This document shows, one piece after another, positions 19,279-27,601 of a stretch of DNA of 38,423 nucleotides (the first letter of the stretch is position 1; each line of letters begins with the position of its first letter). Source of the stretch: Caldithrix sp. (GTDB lineage: Bacteria > Zhuqueibacterota > Zhuqueibacteria > Oceanimicrobiales > Oceanimicrobiaceae). Location: contig SMXC01000121.1 in assembly GCA_004356825.1 (NCBI GenBank), forward strand, positions 1-38,423, in the 5' to 3' direction. The notes beneath the pieces were generated by a model, which saw only the letters and a list, made by a program, of their open reading frames with translations, made no database searches and was not told the DNA's origin. The position numbers were made by a program, and so were the translations under genes.

Positions 19279-20475
19279 ATGCTGAAAGAAAACGAAACAG
19301 ATACCGAATTTTTAGAGAAATTTTTCGAGAAGAATCCTGGATCCGTCATTTTTGCCCGCCTGGCCGATACTTATTTGGAGTTGGATAAAGTCGATATTGC
19401 GACTGAACTTTGTGAAGATGGAATAAAAAAACACCCATTTTATGCCACAGGCCATTTTATTCTCGGCAAATGTTATCTTGCTAAAAAGAAATACGAGCTC
19501 GCTGAAAAAGAATTTAAGCGCGTTCTTTTATTCGATCCCAAATTTCTCGCCGCCCATAAATATTACGGCGATTTGATGAAAGAAATTGGCTGGGAAAATA
19601 CCTGCGAAACGAGCTACAAGAAAATTCTACAGATTGATCCCCTCGATGAAGTGGCTCGCAGTATGGTCGGAGACTATATCCTTGAAGGGACAGAAACGGA
19701 GACGGAAGAACAAGAGTCAGCTCGGGAAGATCAGTTAGATTCTTTTGAATCTCAATTGGCCGAGACAAAAGTAGGGGGTGATCTAATGGAAGCGATGCCG
19801 GTAAGCCCCGAAGAAGAAGATATGCTGTTCCAAGAGGAAGAGGAAATCCAGGAGGATACTGAGCAGAAAACATCTGCAATTGAGGGTCAGGTTACTCAAA
19901 TCGACGACGAGAAAGCTGAAGAGTTCTCATACATATTGGATGATATTTTCAAGGATGAAGTTGTTGAAGAAGACAACGGCGAGTCTCAAATGAGCCTCGA
20001 TGTTGAATCGTCAGACGAGGAAGCTATCGTTGAATTTGAAGATGATCCAGATAGTTACCTCGCCCAATTGAGAATAGAAGAAGAGGAGACACCAAAACCT
20101 GAGAATGAACCTGATTTAGAGTTGGATGAATTTAAGGGTTCCGGATTCCCGCTTGAACCTCGGTCGGATGTGGGAGACTCTTTCCAACAGTTAGATTCTT
20201 CTGATTTTCAAGAACAAAACTTTAAAGAACCTGAACCTGCAGAGAAAGAACCTGCAGAGAAAGAACCTGCCCCCAGGCCGAACAAACGCCGGAAAGCCAA
20301 CGGTGATAAAATAGTTACTCCCACTTTAGGTGAGATTTATTCCGCCCAGGGACAATACACTAAAGCCATCGACGTTTTTGAAACCTTATTGAAGAAACAC
20401 CCTGAAAATGATTTTTATCTAAAAAAGATAGATCATTTGAAACAGAAGTTAGCTGAAGTCAAGGATGCATCTTAG
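19279..20475 (+). CDS. TPR protein with long acidic linker
   Basis: N-terminal TPRs (FARLADTYLELDKVDIATELCEDGIKKHPFYATGHFILGKCYLAKKKYELAEKEFKRVLLFDP), Glu/Asp-rich middle, C-terminal TPR (TLGEIYSAQGQYTKAIDVFETLLKKHPEN). Confidence 0.85.
   Translation: MLKENETDTEFLEKFFEKNPGSVIFARLADTYLELDKVDIATELCEDGIKKHPFYATGHFILGKCYLAKKKYELAEKEFKRVLLFDPKFLAAHKYYGDLMKEIGWENTCETSYKKILQIDPLDEVARSMVGDYILEGTETETEEQESAREDQLDSFESQLAETKVGGDLMEAMPVSPEEEDMLFQEEEEIQEDTEQKTSAIEGQVTQIDDEKAEEFSYILDDIFKDEVVEEDNGESQMSLDVESSDEEAIVEFEDDPDSYLAQLRIEEEETPKPENEPDLELDEFKGSGFPLEPRSDVGDSFQQLDSSDFQEQNFKEPEPAEKEPAEKEPAPRPNKRRKANGDKIVTPTLGEIYSAQGQYTKAIDVFETLLKKHPENDFYLKKIDHLKQKLAEVKDAS
20233..20270 (+). repeat. In-frame 15-bp tandem repeat gaacctgcagagaaa (2.5 copies), encoding EPAEK
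   Basis: Two identical 15-bp copies plus an 8-bp partial inside the TPR gene linker. Confidence 0.9.
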
Positions 20476-21532
20476 ACTCGAGCGGGTCAAAGATCGAATT
20501 GCCCACCACAAGCTCGATGCCCTCTTAGTTTCCTCCATTGTAAATGTCCGGTATTTGTTTGGCTTCACCGGATCGAATGCGATGACTCTGATCACCCCCG
20601 ACACTTCCTTTTTCATTACAGACCGTAGGTACACTCAGCAATCCCGCCAGCAAGTCCAAAACGCCGAAATCATTATCGCCCAAAAAAATCTTATCGCGGA
20701 ACTGAAAAAGATTAGAGAAATTCACGCCGGAGTAAAACTGGGTTTTGAATCCATGCATTTAAAAGTTAAGGACTTTATGCAATTGAAGAAGACCTTACCT
20801 CAAGCCAAACTCATCGGTTCGGAACGAATCGTTGAAAAAATCGCCAGCGTTAAAGATGCGGAAGAAGTCGAGAATGTGAAAAAGGCGGGCGCGATTTGCG
20901 GTAAAGTTTTGGAAGCGGTCATCCCTTTGCTTAAGCCTGGCGTAAGTGAATTGGATATCTCAGCGGAATTGTCTTACCGCGCGAAAAAACATGGCAGCGA
21001 AACCGATCCGTTTGAACCAATCGTTGCCAGCGGCAAGCGTTCTGCTTTACCCCATGGCATTTCTTCAGCTAAAAAATTAGAGCACGGTGATTTGGTCATC
21101 ATCGATTTCGGAGCAGTTGTAGGGGGGTACGCCGCGGATATTACCCGCACAGTTGTCTTGGGGGAATATTCCGCAAAACAAAAGGAAATTGCGGACGTGG
21201 TTTTGAAAGCATTAGAAATTTCAGAGTCGGCAGCCAAACCCGGGCTCACCGGCAAGCAGTTAGATCAAGTTGCCAGAGATTACATTAAAGAACAGGGCTT
21301 CGGTGACTTCTTTCAGCATTCTCTGGGACATGGCTTGGGATTGGATGTCCACGAATTGCCCCGAATCGGTGAGCAGAGCAAAGATCCCATCGAGACGGGC
21401 AATGTCATCACCCTTGAGCCTGGGATTTATAATCCGGAAATAGGCGGGGTTCGTATCGAAGATGATTTTGTAATCACCCGTGATGGATTTGAGAATTTGA
21501 CGCCTTTTCCGAGAGAAGTTGTGATCGTGTGA
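20465..21532 (+). CDS. Xaa-Pro aminopeptidase/dipeptidase (M24 family)
   Basis: Creatinase N-domain plus M24 motifs: DFGAVVGGYAADITRTVVLG, HSLGHGLGLDVHELP, TLEPGIYNPEIGGVRIEDDFVIT. Confidence 0.95.
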   Translation: MHLRLERVKDRIAHHKLDALLVSSIVNVRYLFGFTGSNAMTLITPDTSFFITDRRYTQQSRQQVQNAEIIIAQKNLIAELKKIREIHAGVKLGFESMHLKVKDFMQLKKTLPQAKLIGSERIVEKIASVKDAEEVENVKKAGAICGKVLEAVIPLLKPGVSELDISAELSYRAKKHGSETDPFEPIVASGKRSALPHGISSAKKLEHGDLVIIDFGAVVGGYAADITRTVVLGEYSAKQKEIADVVLKALEISESAAKPGLTGKQLDQVARDYIKEQGFGDFFQHSLGHGLGLDVHELPRIGEQSKDPIETGNVITLEPGIYNPEIGGVRIEDDFVITRDGFENLTPFPREVVIV

Positions 21533-21566
21533 ACTCTGACATTTTTTTGATTAAATTGAACGACGA

Positions 21567-22790
21567 ATGCAGTTAAACACCTATCAAAAATCACTGTTGC
21601 AACTGCTGACCTTTTTGCTTGTCTTTGCAGGCGCCATGATCGTAATCGGAATCAACCGTCCCTACTGGGGAGACGAAGCCCATTTTGCCGAAACCATTCG
21701 CTATTTTGGCAACGAGATCAGCCTGAACACGCTCAAGAGTTACAATGAAATGTCTACTCCGCTGCCGTTTGTTTTGTATGCTTTGTGGGGCAAAGTTTTT
21801 GGCTTTGAAATACAAAATCTGCGTATTCTTTCGATCATCATTGCTTTGTTCACGTGTGTCTCCTTTCATTATTTGCTCTTTTCCATTTTCAAAGAATCTA
21901 TAATTGCGTTAGCCACCACCGGCTTTTTTATTTTGAACCCCTACATAGTTGGGCTCAGCATTTTTGTTTTTACTGACATGCTTGCCATTCTTTTTTTAAT
22001 AATTTGCTGTTTGGCGGTCAAAAATGAATCTCCGGCGCTTTTCGCTATTGCTTCAGTTTTTGGGTTGCTGACCAGGCAGTATTTTGCTTTTCTTACGATA
22101 GCGGCTGGTCTATATTATTTGTTCAACTATCAAAAAACAAGGGAGAGCCGCGCAATTAAAATGTTGTTTTCCGCTTTCCTTTCATTTTTGCCGCTGCTCT
22201 CACTTTTTGTTTTATGGCAGGGGCCAGCGCCCGACAGCGCCCGAAAGGCTCTCTACATGAAAGAGAGTTTTGGCTTTCATCCAAATTCATTGATACTTTA
22301 TATCACTCAGTTTTCTATTTATTTGCTCCCCGTGATTCTGTTTTTCTGGAAGGACATTTATAAGAATAAGAAAATTCTTATCACTTCTTTTATCATTTCC
22401 TGGCTGTATTGGGTGTTTCCCATTGCGCCTTCAACTGCTGCGGTAGACGCGAATATTCATACGGTTGGCTTGTTTCATAAACTTGTTCGGTTAGTTTTAG
22501 GAGCCCAATACGAACATATTTTTTTCTTTATTTTTTTCTTCTTAGGCCTGCCTATTGTTTTGGCAATGATCAAGGACTGCTATCAAAGAATTAAATCTCC
22601 TTATTTGGATTTTCTGCTTTTTATAGATCTGGCTATTTTGACTTTTCTTTTAATCATGCCGTTCTCTTACCTGGTTTGGGAAAAATATTTCCTGCCGGTT
22701 TTGCCGCTTATGGCAATCTATCTTTTGCTGAAATACCCGAAACAAACTTCTCCAACTTTCGTTCAGAAAAAACCGCTCGTCGCCGCTTGA
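21567..22790 (+). CDS. Integral membrane glycosyltransferase (GT-C/ArnT-like)
   Basis: Multiple TM helices; early acidic motif PYWGDEAHFAETIRYFG and periplasmic loop typical of GT-C enzymes. Confidence 0.75.
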   Translation: MQLNTYQKSLLQLLTFLLVFAGAMIVIGINRPYWGDEAHFAETIRYFGNEISLNTLKSYNEMSTPLPFVLYALWGKVFGFEIQNLRILSIIIALFTCVSFHYLLFSIFKESIIALATTGFFILNPYIVGLSIFVFTDMLAILFLIICCLAVKNESPALFAIASVFGLLTRQYFAFLTIAAGLYYLFNYQKTRESRAIKMLFSAFLSFLPLLSLFVLWQGPAPDSARKALYMKESFGFHPNSLILYITQFSIYLLPVILFFWKDIYKNKKILITSFIISWLYWVFPIAPSTAAVDANIHTVGLFHKLVRLVLGAQYEHIFFFIFFFLGLPIVLAMIKDCYQRIKSPYLDFLLFIDLAILTFLLIMPFSYLVWEKYFLPVLPLMAIYLLLKYPKQTSPTFVQKKPLVAA

Positions 22791-22791
22791 G

Positions 22792-24120
22792 ATGACTGAA
22801 GATCACAAAAAAGTTTCTAAAAGGGATTTGAAAAAGGTCCTGATTTTAGCCTACTATTTCCCACCTTTAGGGATGGGGGGAACTCAGCGTCCGGCAAAGT
22901 TTGTCAAATACCTGCCTGAGTTTAATTGGACGCCTTTTGTGATTACCGTAAAAGATATCGCTTACTATGCAAAGGATCTATCACTTTTAAACGATGTCAG
23001 AGACGCCCAGGTTTTTCGAACGGGTTCACTTGACCCGCAACGCCTGCTGTCATTCTTCGCTTCCCATAACTCAAATTCACCCGGCCATGACAAAAACTGG
23101 ACAAGCGGAAGCTGGCAAACATTTAAGAAAATCGTCTTTTCCTTTTTCATTCCGGACACCAAAATATTTTGGTTGCCGTTTGCAATTTTAAAGGCCATCA
23201 AAGTAATCAATCGGGAAAATATAACTTGTGTGTTCACGACGTCACCGCCGCATTCACTGCAACTCGCCGGACTTTTGTTAAAAAAGATCAAAGGACTTCC
23301 CTGGGTTGTCGATTTCAGAGATGGTTGGTCAAATGGTAATTTTCAAGGAGAACCGACTGCAATTCACAAGTGGTTGAACCGGTTTTGGCAGAGGTGTGTG
23401 CTTGCGGCGGCGGATGAAGTGATCGGGGTTTCTTCGCCGATGTTTGATGATTTTAAAAGCCGGTCTTCGCATATCTCGTCTAAATTTCATACGATTCCAA
23501 ATGGCTTTGATCCGGAAGATTTGCCAAACATTCAACCGAGTTTCTCAAACGATAAATTTACCATTGTTTATTGTGGAACTGTTTCGGCCATTTCACCAAT
23601 GGGCAGTTTTTTGAACGGCCTTTCACTCCTGTTGAGTCATCGACCTGATCTGAGAAAAGGGATTTTGTTCAAATTTATAGGCATCGATTTAACCGGTACA
23701 GTTAAATCTTTAGCAGGCCAATTGGATCTGAATGACGTTATTCAATACGATGGATACCTTGATCATCAGAAGGCTTTTGAAGGGATAGTTAAAGCCGATG
23801 TTTTGTTGTATCCGGTGTCGAACTCGGCCAGCCAGGATTTTGTTCCGGGTAAAACGTTTGAATACTTAGCCTCCCGCAAGCCGATTCTTGCCATCGGCCC
23901 GCGTGTTGCCGGAACAGAAATTTTAGAAAAATATAGCTCAGTAGAATCGGTGAGCCATGAAAAGATCGGCGCAATCGAGCAGGCTATTTTTAAGTGCTAT
24001 TCCGAATTCAAAAACCAGTCACTCAACGTCCGACAGAATGATATTTCTCAATTTGAGAGAAAGAACCAGACCAGAATGCTGGCGGAAATTTTAGATAACC
24101 TCGTCTCAGTCGCGAAATAA
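22792..24120 (+). CDS. Glycosyltransferase family 4-like
   Basis: LILAYYFPPLGMGGTQRPAKFVKYLPEFNWTPFVIT; IPNGFDPEDL; ADVLLYPV...VPGKTFEYLASRKPILAIGP. Confidence 0.9.
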   Translation: MTEDHKKVSKRDLKKVLILAYYFPPLGMGGTQRPAKFVKYLPEFNWTPFVITVKDIAYYAKDLSLLNDVRDAQVFRTGSLDPQRLLSFFASHNSNSPGHDKNWTSGSWQTFKKIVFSFFIPDTKIFWLPFAILKAIKVINRENITCVFTTSPPHSLQLAGLLLKKIKGLPWVVDFRDGWSNGNFQGEPTAIHKWLNRFWQRCVLAAADEVIGVSSPMFDDFKSRSSHISSKFHTIPNGFDPEDLPNIQPSFSNDKFTIVYCGTVSAISPMGSFLNGLSLLLSHRPDLRKGILFKFIGIDLTGTVKSLAGQLDLNDVIQYDGYLDHQKAFEGIVKADVLLYPVSNSASQDFVPGKTFEYLASRKPILAIGPRVAGTEILEKYSSVESVSHEKIGAIEQAIFKCYSEFKNQSLNVRQNDISQFERKNQTRMLAEILDNLVSVAK

Positions 24121-24388
24121 ATCCAATTTTTAAGTTGTAAATTATCTAATAGTTTTTAGGTTAGTACTCTATAAGCAAACTAAAAAACTTGAACTCTAAA
24201 CAGGTTGCCGAGTGCGACCCCGTCCCGATTTTCCTTAAAATATAATAATGAAGCCGGACGGAGGCGTACGAAGCCGTATTTCGGCTCCGCTCAGCATAGA
24301 CTCCGGATCCGGCGTTCCTTTTTTCAGGACGAGGGGCCGGAGCGGCCATAAAAGAGCTACATAATCAAAATTTTTAACAGGAAATCTT

Positions 24389-24733
24389 ATGGAACAAAAC
24401 ACCCAGGTGGCAACGAGGCTACAAAATGAGGTCGGAATCATTGATATCGCAGGAGAAGTTACCAGTTTTTCTGAAAAAATCATAGAACAAGCCTACGAAA
24501 AACTCACAGCAGACGGTTTTAAAAAAATCGGCTTTAATTTCAAAAATGTTTCTTACATAAATAGCGCTGGTATGGCCATTATTATTGGCATTCTAACCAA
24601 AAGCCGCGCCCGCAATCAAGCTCTGCGCTGCTGGGGGCTCACTGATCACTTTCAAAAGATATTTGATATGGTGGGAATTACCAAATATATGGATCATAAA
24701 CAAAACGAAGAAGAGGCTTTAAAAGGATTTTGA
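24389..24733 (+). CDS. STAS domain protein
   Basis: GIIDIAGEVTSFSEKIIEQAYEKL...KIGFNFKNVSYINSAGMAIIIGIL; STAS fold with serine loop NSAG. Confidence 0.8.
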   Translation: MEQNTQVATRLQNEVGIIDIAGEVTSFSEKIIEQAYEKLTADGFKKIGFNFKNVSYINSAGMAIIIGILTKSRARNQALRCWGLTDHFQKIFDMVGITKYMDHKQNEEEALKGF

Positions 24734-24842
24734 TTTACTAACCCGCCAGCTATGTCCAGGAATTGATCCCACCCGCAACCGAACAGCCGGAATTGATAAA
24801 CCGATTAAATTGTCTGTGAAGTTTTAAACTCAGGAGCGAGCT

Positions 24843-26042
24843 TTGTCACAACCCACAAAAATGCTTTTTCTTCTCAGCATCGCTGCATTGTTTTCGATGT
24901 CGATTTGGTTCAGCGCATCGGCAGTGGGACCGGCGTTAGAAATTGAATGGGGTCTGACGAGCGGCCAGTTAGGCACTTTGGTTTTAGCGGTTCAATTTGG
25001 TTTTGTGGTCGGGACTTTATTTATTGCCTTCACAAATTTAGCAGATATTTTGAACACCCGGCGTCTGTTTTCTTTTTCTGCTGTTTTGGCGGCCACTATC
25101 AATGCCGGTTTTGCCTGGTTCAGTTTTGACTGGACTCTGGCAATTGTGCTGAGATTCTTGGCGGGTTTTTTCCTGGCCGGTGTTTATCCGCCCGCCATGA
25201 AAATCATTGCCGGCTGGTTTAAAATCAGGCGCGGCTTGGCGATCGGCACATTAGTTGGCGCCCTGGCAATTGGTTCGGCGTTGCCGCACTGGGTCGGATC
25301 GCTAGCGAGAGAGCAATGGCAGTTGACGATTTATATTAGTTCCGGATTGTCGCTCCTGGCCGCTCTCATTGTTTTATTTTTTGTGAAAGATGGCCCTTAC
25401 GATCTTTCTGCTCAAAAAGTCAATCTCAAATATGTCTTTAAAATTTTAAAAGACCAGCCCACGCGTTTGGCTTATTTTGGCTATTTCGGCCACATGTGGG
25501 AGCTTTACGCAATGTGGACGTGGATACCGGTATTTTTGGTGAATGCTCAGGCCGACTCTTCAAGTCAACCTTATTCGCCCGGTCTGGGAGCATTTCTGGT
25601 GATCGCTTCAGGTGCGGTTGGTTCTGTTTTTTACGGTTTTCTGGGGGATAAAATCGGCCGCAGCCGTTCGACCATTTTGGCCATGTTAATCAGTGGCCTT
25701 TGCTGTCTGGTGGTCGGGTTCCTGCAACATATTAATCCGAATTGGCTGTTATTTATCTGCATGATTTGGGGCGTCACAGTCGTTGCTGATTCGGCGCAGT
25801 TTTCGGCAGCTGCCTCTGAGCTTTGTGAACCACAATACATAGGAACGGTGTTGACTCTGCAGACAAGTATCGGTTTTTTAATCACGATGGTGTCTATCCG
25901 GTTGATTCCATTTCTCCAGACAATTGGCGGCTGGGAGCTTGCTTTCAGCGTTTTGGGCATTGGCCCGCTTTTAGGCATTATTGCAATGCGGGGTTTGTTT
26001 AAATTACCGCAAGCTACAAAAATGGCCAATGGAAATCGTTGA
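24843..26042 (+). CDS. MFS transporter (nitrate/nitrite or CynX-like subgroup)
   Basis: 12-TM pattern; GDKIGRSRSTILAM and FLAGVYPPAMKIIAGWFKIRRGLAIGTLVGALAIGSALPH. TTG start after SD-like aggagcg. Confidence 0.88.
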   Translation: MSQPTKMLFLLSIAALFSMSIWFSASAVGPALEIEWGLTSGQLGTLVLAVQFGFVVGTLFIAFTNLADILNTRRLFSFSAVLAATINAGFAWFSFDWTLAIVLRFLAGFFLAGVYPPAMKIIAGWFKIRRGLAIGTLVGALAIGSALPHWVGSLAREQWQLTIYISSGLSLLAALIVLFFVKDGPYDLSAQKVNLKYVFKILKDQPTRLAYFGYFGHMWELYAMWTWIPVFLVNAQADSSSQPYSPGLGAFLVIASGAVGSVFYGFLGDKIGRSRSTILAMLISGLCCLVVGFLQHINPNWLLFICMIWGVTVVADSAQFSAAASELCEPQYIGTVLTLQTSIGFLITMVSIRLIPFLQTIGGWELAFSVLGIGPLLGIIAMRGLFKLPQATKMANGNR

Positions 26043-26063
26043 GTAAATTAGAGATTATTATTT

Positions 26064-26753
26064 ATGAAATTACTTCTATTTGATATTGACTTAACCCTGA
26101 TTGACAGCGCACGTTCTGGACGTCGGGCAATGACATTGGCCTTTGAAAAGCTATTTGGGATTAAGGACGGCATGGATAAGGTTAACTTTGCGGGTCGAAC
26201 GGATCGGGCAATTTTTCGGGATGCATTGACGTATCAGGGTTTGGAATGGCAAAAAGAAAAGGAAGAGAATTTTAAAAGTGTCTATTTCGAACAACTCAAG
26301 ACCGAGATAGCCAAGCCAAATTCCGGGAAGCACCTTGAGCCGGGTGTTTTAGAGCTTCTGAATGAATTAAGGCGAAGAGAGGACGTCTTTTTGGGTTTGC
26401 TCACCGGGAACTGGCGCCAAGGTGCGCAAATAAAGTTAGAACATTTTAATTTAAACCATTTTTTTGAACTTGGAGCATTTGCAGACGATTCGGAAAATCG
26501 CAACGAGCTGCCACAATCTGCGGCACAAAGATTTTCCGAGAAGACGGGTTTACAAATATCGCCCAAAAATGTTTTTATAATCGGAGATACACCGCTGGAT
26601 ATCGCTTGTGCCAAATCGTTTGATGCAAAAAGCATTGCGGTGGCAACCGGTTTTTTTTCGTACGAAGATTTAGAGGCAGCTAAACCTGACTTTCTCTTCA
26701 TGGATTTTTCGGTTCGTGAAAATTTTTTACGGATTTTAGCGGAAGGTAAGTAA
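26064..26753 (+). CDS. HAD-superfamily hydrolase (phosphoglycolate phosphatase-like)
   Basis: LLFDIDLTLIDS (motif I), GLLTGNWRQGAQIKLEHF, FIIGDTPLDIACAKSFDAKSIAVATGF. Confidence 0.92.
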   Translation: MKLLLFDIDLTLIDSARSGRRAMTLAFEKLFGIKDGMDKVNFAGRTDRAIFRDALTYQGLEWQKEKEENFKSVYFEQLKTEIAKPNSGKHLEPGVLELLNELRRREDVFLGLLTGNWRQGAQIKLEHFNLNHFFELGAFADDSENRNELPQSAAQRFSEKTGLQISPKNVFIIGDTPLDIACAKSFDAKSIAVATGFFSYEDLEAAKPDFLFMDFSVRENFLRILAEGK

Positions 26754-26771
26754 TTTCGGCTATAAAAAAAT

Positions 26772-26797
26772 AAAGCGGCCCAAGGGTGAGCCGCTTT
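26772..26797. terminator. Hairpin, likely terminator after the HAD gene
   Basis: aaagcggc-ccaagggtga-gccgcttt, perfect 8-bp stem 19 bp after the stop codon; preceded by an A-run (T-run on minus strand). Confidence 0.6.
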
Positions 26798-26832
26798 GGT
26801 CGTACCTTAAATCAAGACTTCCTTGTCTATAT

Positions 26833-26850
26833 CAGACCAGCCTTGGTCTG
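26833..26850. terminator. Second hairpin (cagacc-agcctt-ggtctg)
   Basis: Perfect 6-bp stem with 6-nt loop in the same intergenic region. Confidence 0.4.
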
Positions 26851-27141
26851 GTTTGAAGGCACATGAATTTTAAATTCCTTTATTTCCTGCTAAATCATTT
26901 CTTTCTTCGGCAGTCAAAATATTAGATCGGAAAACCGGGCGAAAACCTTAACGGTTTCAATAAGTTTTAAAATAGTTTAATATTTATTGCAGGATATTCA
27001 CATTCCGCGAACTTTAACCTAAAAATACGCTATTGGCCATTAGCTTTTGGTCTTTGGTTTTTAATTTTTGAGAATTTATGTCGCGAATATCACCCGTTAG
27101 TGGATTTGCAATAAGAATTTTAACTAATTGAATTTTATTAG

Positions 27142-27425
27142 CTTGAATAATTCATGAACCACAGAGGACACAAAGGCACAAAGGCACAAAGGCACAAAGG
27201 CACAAAGGCACAAAGGCACAAAGGCACAAAGGCACAGAGGTTTGATTATATTGGAGATATTGAACATATGTCAGCGTAATCAATTTCGATTTCAAAGACT
27301 TTGTTTTGAACACACTCTCGTTATAAATCTTTTATTCTCTGTGTCCCTTCGGCACGCTCAGGACAGGCTTAGTGCCTCTGTGGTGAAATTTTATGAATAA
27401 TGCAGGTTTAGCTAAAGCTAATTGC
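27142..27425. repeat. Palindromic intergenic element with imperfect terminal inverted repeats containing the octamer array
   Basis: Left arm ttagcttgaataattcatgaaccacagagg; reverse complement of right arm ttagctttagctaaacctgcattattcataaaatttcaccacagagg. Confidence 0.65.
27160..27240. repeat. Octamer tandem repeat: 8 perfect copies of CACAAAGG flanked by CACAGAGG variants
   Basis: Direct reading: CACAGAGG-A-(CACAAAGG)x8-CACAGAGG. Confidence 0.97.
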
Positions 27426-27556
27426 CGAAAGCCAATCGCTCAATTTAGATTTAAATAAATAAATTTTTTTCAATCGAGGGGGAAAATGCACATTCCTAAT
27501 TGTTCTTTTAAATGGGACTCCTGAGAAAGGTTCCTTGTTTTACCTTCCTTCTTTGT

Positions 27557-27587
27557 ATCCCCGGCATTTGACCGGGGATTTTTTTGG
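27557..27587 (+). terminator. Rho-independent terminator just upstream of the amidase gene
   Basis: atccccgg-catttga-ccggggat, 8-bp stem, 7-nt loop, followed by a T-run. Confidence 0.8.
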
Positions 27588-27601
27588 TTTTTGACGCAAA
27601 A

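Noticed and set aside
19514-19879. Antisense ORF of 121 aa
   Set aside because: Lies wholly within the TPR gene on the opposite strand; no recognisable motif, composition reflects the acidic coding strand.
27169-27232. Octamer array as a CRISPR
   Set aside because: Units are 8 bp and contiguous, with no spacers and no cas genes; it is a simple tandem repeat.
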